Below are positions 58,497 through 64,000 of a DNA stretch of 64,000 nucleotides, in pieces. The position numbers and the translations under genes were made by a program. The number at the start of each line of letters is the position of its first letter. Within the stretch, counting starts at the first letter, position 1. This DNA is from Euclidia mi. Its lineage: Eukaryota > Arthropoda > Insecta > Lepidoptera > Erebidae. The notes under the pieces were generated by a model that saw only the letters and a list, made by a program, of their open reading frames with translations, was not told the origin of the DNA and did not search any database. The stretch is taken from the NCBI GenBank assembly GCA_944739405.2, contig OX123200.2, forward strand, positions 6,464,761-6,528,760, in the 5' to 3' direction.

Positions 58497-58855
58497 CTGC
58501 CTCCGTGGTCCAGTGGATAGCGTATTCGACTGCTGATATGAGGTCCCGGGTTACTGGTCAACTCATGGCCTTCTGGAAGGAGCTTGCATGGTATGAGTAG
58601 CAGGCGACAACCGTGTCCCTGCTAACGCACAATGGCCCAATTAAGTGGCTAAGTGCGGAAAACACCTGTCCAACTAACTAACAACTAACTATGAGGTCCC
58701 GGGTTCGATTCCCGGGTAGGGCAAAAGTGTAACTGGGTTTTCCCGAATTCTCAGTAGCAGCACGGAGTCTGGTGATGTGCCCGGTAACGGCAATAGGCTC
58801 GCCCCCTATTACGTGGGACCTAACATTCGTGGCGAGGATACAGGCGTGAGATATA
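58497..58855 (+). mobile_element. SINE A interrupted by another insertion
   Basis: The head (CTGCCTCCGTGGTCCAGTGG) is separated from the B-box (GGTTCGATTCCC) by 138 extra bases plus a repeated 15-bp word. The tail is shortened (CATTCGTGGCGAGGATACAG). Confidence 0.88.
58553..58690 (+). mobile_element. 138-bp retro-insertion inside the SINE A
   Basis: The word ATGAGGTCCCGGGTT stands on both sides (58538-58552 and 58691-58705), so it is a 15-bp target duplication. The insert ends in ACTAACTAACAACTAACT, a short repeat tail, which suggests a 5'-truncated LINE tail. Confidence 0.88.
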
Positions 58856-58857
58856 AA

Positions 58858-59413
58858 AAAAATTGGGCAAGTGCAAGTCGGACTCGCGCACGCAGGGTTA
58901 CGTACCATCATCTATAAAAGAAAATCACGTTTGTTCTATGGATAATTAAATATTTTTTAAGTTTCTACCTGTTTATTAAGATCGAGTAACAAATTGCTTA
59001 AAAATTACGTTTGTAGTATGGGAGCCCCCCTTTATTATTCACTTTTTTATTTAATTATTTATTTTGAAAGGGAAAAAATAATAATTAATTTTATTTATTT
59101 TTTCTTTTTATTTTATTTTTTTTATATACGACTACATATTCTGTGAAAATTTTAAACGTCTACCTGTTACCATTAGTAATTTTGAGCAAAAAATACTAAA
59201 AAATCACGTTTATTGTATGGGACCCTCGCTTAATATTTTTTATTGTTTATTGTTAGTATTTGTTGTTATAGCGGCCACCGAAATACCTACATAATTTGTG
59301 AAAATTTCAGCTTTCTAGCTATCATGTTTTATGAGATATAGCCTGGTGACAGACAGACAGCGGAGGCTTAGTAATAGGCTCCCGTTTTTTACCTTTTAGG
59401 TACGGAACCCTCA
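58858..59413 (-). mobile_element. Repeat E, minus strand
   Basis: The complement of the copy at 9146-9674: GGGCAAGTGCAAGTCGGACT at the left, GTACGGAACCCTC at the right, with TTTCAGCTTTCTAGCTATCA and GGGAGCCCCCCTTTATTATT blocks inside. It has an extra T-rich stretch near 59070-59130. Confidence 0.85.
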
Positions 59414-59874
59414 AAACAACAAATTTCTTAGAAAATCATAGGTACAGCCTAATAATGATGATAACTCATGAATCAACCAATACACGTATGTGCTAATTCT
59501 ATGATTGTAATTTGTAATTTTTACACTGTGACGTTGATATATTTTGTGTATGTTTAGACGTGGTTTTCTAGGTCACACTTAAAGTTAAGCTTAAAAGGCC
59601 TGGCCTACAAAACTGACCTTCGCAACTTCTTCAGAATTCAATTATCAGACCTACAAATATTATCAAACTGCAAATACAAGGCATTATGTGTGTTGGCTCG
59701 TGTTTCCTTTGCCTTTTGTGAAAAATAAATATTTTGACAGCGAGTCACCGCTTTACCAAAATACTGATGATGAATAACGAGTATCTAGAACACATATTTT
59801 AGGTTATGTTTTATTTATGTTTCTATTAGTCATAAGGGGAGGTCAAGGTAACTACAGAACGAAAATATAAATTA

Positions 59875-60129
59875 ATGATCGGGTTTTCTAGTGGCATATT
59901 TCTATTTATATTTCTTTTTTGTAACTTTTATGCGATTGCTCTTTGGAAAAAAGGACTTGGGTCAGGAGAAGATGCGACTTTCATTATAATTAACGAGATG
60001 ACGACGTTCAGACCACGATATATATGTTTTTTAATATTTGCTATCATATGTTTTTTTATTCAAACCTTCTCCCGACAGTTAAAACACTTAAAAAAGGAAG
60101 ATTTATCGAGTTCGGTGCAGTCGTTTTGA
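59875..60129 (+). CDS. Candidate 84-residue two-helix membrane ORF
   Basis: An ORF from ATG (59875) to TGA with two hydrophobic segments: near residues 4-24 (GIFLFIFLFCNFYAIAL) and 48-63 (YICFLIFAIICFFIQTF). A basic stretch and a Ser-rich end follow. No known family is recognised, no intron signals were verified, and AT-rich DNA easily yields Phe/Ile-rich frames. It may be an orphan gene or chance. Confidence 0.25.
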   Translation: MIGFSSGIFLFIFLFCNFYAIALWKKGLGSGEDATFIIINEMTTFRPRYICFLIFAIICFFIQTFSRQLKHLKKEDLSSSVQSF

Positions 60130-60284
60130 ACTTATGCGCCTACAAACATTGTGGTGATTAATTTTTATTTATAAAGATTTACAAGTACCTAGAGAATTCC
60201 CGAGGCGAGAATTCTCGAGAATTTCGTCTTTTGTCAAGACGGAAAAAAATTCCTCGAGAAATCGGGAACTCGAGAAATAGTCAT

Positions 60285-60439
60285 CTTCAGGCCTAAACAT
60301 AAACCATCCCACTGCTGATCACCGGCCTCTCTAATATTGAGTTAGGCCATAGTCCACCACGTTTGCTCACGGGTTGGCAGACTTCATATGTCTTTTGAGA
60401 TCATCATGGAGAATTCTTGCAGGTTCCTTCACGATTTTT
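60285..60439 (+). repeat. LINE or SINE tail piece, left part
   Basis: TCCCACTGCTGATCACCGGC, TAGTCCACCACGTTTGC, GGGTTGGCAGACTTCATATG and CAGGTTCCTTCACGATTTTT resemble a common lepidopteran repeat. It breaks exactly at the foldback element; a TTCGTTCACCGG word after 62708 may be its continuation. Confidence 0.55.
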
Positions 60440-60780
60440 CGGCTACGTACCCGTTCAACCCACAAATTTCGACCCCATCGACAAATTTTACCCTCTCAAC
60501 CCACTTTTACCATCTCGACCCAAAAACTTGAATTTTGCCTAAACCTAAAGTGCCCTTTCGACCCTCTACCTAACACCGTGTGCCCGATCGACCTCATTTC
60601 TACATCTTCGTATAAAACGTTAAAGTACAATCGTGTATAAAAGTGACACTTTAATTAAAAATAAAACAATACGATTAATCAATACTTTTAATGAAACATA
60701 TAAAATCAACAATGTTCTATTTCGACTAAAATGATCAATTCCCAGCAGATCACGTTTGTTACATAGTATACATGCATGTA

Positions 60781-60844
60781 ATATTAATTCAGGATTCTAA
60801 TATCTTAAGTGTTTACACTAAGATATTAGAATACTGAATTAATA
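60781..60844. repeat. Hairpin 1 in the foldback element
   Basis: ATTAATTCAGGATTCTAATA..CTTAAGTGT pairs with ACACTAAGATATTAGAATA..; arms of about 29 bp with few mismatches. Confidence 0.88.
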
Positions 60845-60907
60845 TTAATTTAAGTAAGGAACTCAGAGATATCCTAAAATTAAAACGATAACAACTGAAT
60901 TTAAGAG

Positions 60908-61001
60908 CATATTTGTTAAAATAAATTAAAAGAGATGTGAATCAAGATATATATGTACATCTGAGATTTATATCTCTTTTACTTTATTTTAACAAATATG
61001 A
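60908..61001. repeat. Hairpin 2 in the foldback element
   Basis: CATATTTGTTAAAATAAATT..AAAGAGAT pairs with ATCTCTTTTACTTTATTTTA.. about 35 bp downstream; one mismatch in ~29. Confidence 0.88.
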
Positions 61002-61421
61002 TGAATTACTTTAACTTCGTATGCGAAGTTGTATTAATTCAAAATACGGTCATACTTACTAATAATGTTGGAATTTTGATTAAGTTTGTAAATATAAGAT
61101 AACTTTGTATTTTTAATCTGTACAAAATATCACAATCTTGTTTGTAAATATAAAATAAACAATTTTAAGAGTAAAGTTGTATCTATATTATGCCGACTTG
61201 TTGAAGCTACAGGTTCCATTTGAGACATTTTTTACCAGCAATTATTTTTCTTTGATCTGAAATAGGCCGATATAATATTATATTTCTTTCCAAAAAAGTA
61301 ATAAGTAATTCTAACTTGAGGTAAAATTTTATATATTCAGTAAACTAAAGCTTAACAATCCAAGGTAATATTAGGTAACTTCTGAAGAAGATTCATTTAA
61401 TAAGTTGACATAGAAGACCAA

Positions 61422-61629
61422 TCTTAATATATAAAATCCTTGCGTTACTGACTGACTGACAGACACGCTACAGCCGAAACTATTGGGCTCAGGCAGCTGA
61501 AATTTGGCATGTATATTCCTTGGGAACCGTAGGGGTGCACTAAGAAGGGATTTCCCGAAATTCCCACAGGATCGGCCAAAACGGGTAAGTTAAAATAAAC
61601 ATGCAGGCGTAGCTGCTGGCGTCCTCTAG
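61422..61629 (+). mobile_element. Helitron F nested in the foldback element
   Basis: TCTTAATATATAAAATCC start after A, GGGATTTCCCGAAATTCCC and GATCGGCCAAAACGGGTAA inside, and a GCTGGCGTCCTCTAG end before T. The best-preserved copy. Confidence 0.9.
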
Positions 61630-61942
61630 TATTATATAATTTTTAAAAACTTATTTTAATTATAATCATTGTATAAATAATGTTAAGATAAATTTTACAC
61701 CGGGTAGAAATGAATGAATTAATTATTATCAATTCGGTGGAATGTTACATTCCGACAATATTAGACTTAAATTAAGTACTTTAAATTAATTTTACAATTT
61801 AACAGTATTTCAAATAGTAAATTATTTAGTAGAGACCAACTAACTATTCCGACAAAATTACTAAAAGAAGAAAAACATTATAATAATAAACGACAAATAA
61901 AAAAGCAGTAAACACGCAAAAAATAAATTATTTAAAACTTAC

Positions 61943-62006
61943 CAGTTTGTACACTTTCACCGCACGGATTATTTTTTGGCACACTTATCAACAACTTAAC
62001 TACAAC
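61943..62006 (-). other. Candidate upstream lipase exon or 5' exon
   Basis: On the minus strand a strong donor (CTG|GTAAGT, GT at 61942) ends a 64-bp stretch open since an in-frame TAA at 62007-62009. Read in the phase the lipase exon needs, it ends PKNNPCGESVQT and a Gly codon split across the intron, which suits a secreted protein N-terminus. No start codon is in frame, so an acceptor (TAG or AAG words at 61994-62006) or a further exon is required. Against it: it lies within a transposon-like unit. Confidence 0.35.
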
Positions 62007-62810
62007 TTATTGTAAATTAATGCAAAACGTAACTGTTTTTTTCTGCTGGCCTGCGATCCCTATTTTCTTTGCCCCGCACCGCACCCCTCTCGAACTACTC
62101 ACACCTGCACCCTGGAGCGCGGGGAAAGGCCGATCTTAGACGCGAGTTTGCCTTGCGTATGAACAAAAGAATTATGATTCACTTTAGACTATCTTTTTAA
62201 GTTAGAAAACCTATTACATTACATATTATTTACCTTGTATACTATTACGGTATACTACCTTATACCTAAGAGCTTTAAGGTTGCTGCAGAGCCTGAAGGT
62301 TGCCGAATTATTATTATTATAATATAATTATACATCAAAACAATCCAAACTTCCAATGTGAAGAACGAGTACTATTTGTCGCTAGTGTGCCTGTACTTCC
62401 TTATGCTTCAACAAATGTATTGCAGTTAACACTTTTCAACATATCTGTACTTTTTTAAACGAAATTACATTAAAACAGTACTAAATAAACAAATATTTTT
62501 TGTGGGTCGAACGGGCACTAAAAAAAGAGGTCGAACGGGCACTGTTTAATGGGTTTTACTTTTTGGGTCCAGTGGGTACTAAAAAAGAGGTCGACCGGGC
62601 ACATAAATTGTTATATTTTGAAGAGGGTTGAACGGGTACTAAAAATGAGGTCGAACGGGCACTTTTGTAATTGGGTCGAAATTTGAGAGTTGAACGGGTA
62701 CGTAGCCGATTTTGGCTATTCGTTCACCGGTTGTCAAGTAGGTACAGAAAGATATGGCCCGTTTTTGTTTCCATTTTGCTATGGAACCCTAAAATCAAAG
62801 ATACCCTGTA

Positions 62811-63180
62811 AAGAGACCGACAGACTGCTACGCAAAGGCCGTCGGGTACAAATTCACGAGTGTCGTGCACCGCTGAATTTTCAAGGTTAGAGTGTATTTA
62901 AATTGTTATTTATCGCTTGGCCCGTGCTTCGGAGAGCACGTTAAGCCCCCTGACATAGCGATCTTGGACAGTCGTCATGGGGAGTCAGTAACTTTGAATG
63001 TACTGACGCTGGTGATCTAAATTATGGACTGTTTCTTTTGCTTCGAGTTGTGGAGGTCAGAAAGCAATCGCACTGTGGAAACGCTAATATTCTGTCATAT
63101 GTAGTGAGATTAGTGCGTGGACCACGGGCTCTAAGGGGGAATGTCTTGGATGTTGCCGGGATAACGCTAGTACGATGTCG
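62811..63180 (+). mobile_element. SINE C, diverged
   Basis: GAGACCGACAGACTGCTACG starts a decayed head; CGTGCTTCGGAGAGCACGTT, GTCGTCATGGGGAGTCAGTA and GTTGCCGGGATAACGCTAG follow. Confidence 0.8.
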
Positions 63181-63182
63181 AT

Positions 63183-63398
63183 TGCACGTTTGGTGTAGTG
63201 ATTTAAGCGGCCGCCTCGCCGCTTGACACTGCGCCGAGTGTCGTGGGTTCGATTCCCACACGAGACAACACTTTGTGTGATCCATTAATTGTTGTTTCGA
63301 GTCTGGGTGTTCATGGTGTCTGTTGGTTGTATGTTTGTAAAAGTCCCCCGCGGCACAGGATTTATTCCTGGTGCGGGAGTTGTTTAAAAAAAAAAATG
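63183..63398 (+). mobile_element. SINE D, directly after SINE C
   Basis: TTTGGTGTAGTGATTTAAGC head with GTGTCGTGGGTTCGATTCCC as B-box, then ACACTTTGTGTGATCCATTA, AAGTCCCCCGCGGCACAGGA, CTGGTGCGGGAGTTG and an A tail. Confidence 0.87.
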
Positions 63399-64000
63399 TT
63401 GATGGCTGTTGTAATTAGGTACCTAAATTAGGGAACTGGTAGAGCCTAATCAATTAGAAAAAATGTTAAATACTACCCTACTCTTAACCTTTTATATTAT
63501 AGACCACTCGTGTACCTAACCTTTAATTTGTTTAATTTATGGTTTGCTGTTTAATTTTAAGTCATTATTGGTAATTATACCACCATTGATTTAGTTCATC
63601 TCCCTGCAACAATAAAATTCCATATAGACCAAAGATTTTAAACTAACATCGTAAATTTCTTGAGAGACTCAAGAACTTTCAGAAATCCAGGTCAAGTATT
63701 TCGTGCCTCAAAAATAAAAAAGGTCGAGGAATGAGAAACCCTATTTAAAAGGCAAATAGTCTCCTAGATAAGGGTAGACCCCTAGTGTAAAATTTTTGGA
63801 TTAATATAGTAATGCGTAGAATACTACTTCAATGACTTGGTTAGTGTAAATAGTGTACCAACTCTTTCACTGAGAATTTCAGGCAAGCTAAATGTATTTT
63901 ATTCTTTTTCTTATATCTCCACATGGTCGTTGTCTGACTCACTGTTTACACAGTGCTGTACTGAAATGCAATGTTTATCGCAGAAACGAACATTATTTAC
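63399..64000. other. AT-rich sequence without a gene
   Basis: No ORF or repeat that I can support up to the window end. Confidence 0.4.

Larger units (their letters stand above)
60440..62708. mobile_element. 2.27-kb foldback-like element with subrepeat-rich inverted ends
   Basis: The left end CGGCTACGTACCCGTTCAAC and the right end GTTGAACGGGTACGTAGCCG are exact complements. Inside them, arrays of GGTCGAACGGGCAC-type words occur, inverted between the two ends (60440-60600 and 62500-62708). ATTTT flanks both sides. No transposase is seen. The interior holds two AT-rich hairpins, a Helitron F and a GC-rich promoter-like patch (62040-62150). Confidence 0.75.

Noticed and set aside
63022..63285. 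87-codon minus-strand ORF
   Set aside because: It runs across the SINE C / SINE D junction; the CLVWESNPRHSAQ-type peptide is an antisense reading of a tRNA-like head.

Overview
This 64 kb window is AT-rich animal DNA, most likely from a moth (a noctuoid such as a Spodoptera or Helicoverpa relative). That call rests on the repeats: tRNA-headed SINEs ending in the same tail motif (CTCTGCCTACCCCTTCGGGG), non-autonomous Helitrons with 5'-TC...CTAG-3' ends between A and T, RTE-type LINE tails, and an insect-style secreted lipase with GT-AG introns. No bacterial-style operons, CRISPR arrays or rRNA genes are present. The only tRNA-like sequences are SINE heads.

The only convincing host gene is on the minus strand near the right end: a pancreatic-lipase-family gene with three exons (57174-56877, 55299-55103, 54604-54099) joining in frame. 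They encode about 333 residues with an intact Ser-Asp-His triad. The signal-peptide end is missing. A 64-bp open segment at 62006-61943 joins in the correct frame to the first clear exon and is the best candidate for the next exon upstream, but it lies inside an apparent foldback transposon. Two of the lipase introns carry repeat insertions, and the 498-bp intron also holds two unexplained small same-strand ORFs.

The rest is a transposon landscape with nested insertions. 1-20 kb: AT-rich DNA with scattered SINEs and Helitrons, an (AT)n microsatellite and a CpG-rich promoter-like spot at 18.9-19.0 kb. 22.9-24.9 kb: three GC-rich, A-tailed LINE-derived units head to tail, each junction carrying the same 15-bp target sequence. 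27.0-28.3 kb: a ~120-bp tandem array invaded by an RTE tail with a 10-bp target duplication. 30.8-35.9 kb: a 5-kb element bounded by two 641-bp direct repeats (LTR-like), without a recognisable gag-pol, containing an 11-codon in-frame repeat and a 192-bp solo LTR with a perfect 5-bp duplication. 36.1-38.3 kb: a decayed reverse transcriptase with a C-terminal zinc knuckle and restriction-like nuclease motif; a relic of the same family's 3' end lies at 1.1 kb. 38-54 kb: more SINEs, two MITEs with clear target duplications, and decayed LINE ends. 57-63 kb: a candidate hAT-like element, a SINE split by another insertion, and a 2.27-kb foldback-like element with a Helitron inside it.

The genes here do not form a pathway. 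The main biology is one lipase locus in, and possibly reshaped by, dense mobile DNA. All repeat family labels (SINE A-D, Helitron F/G, repeats E/H/J) are mine, defined by similarity between copies within this window.
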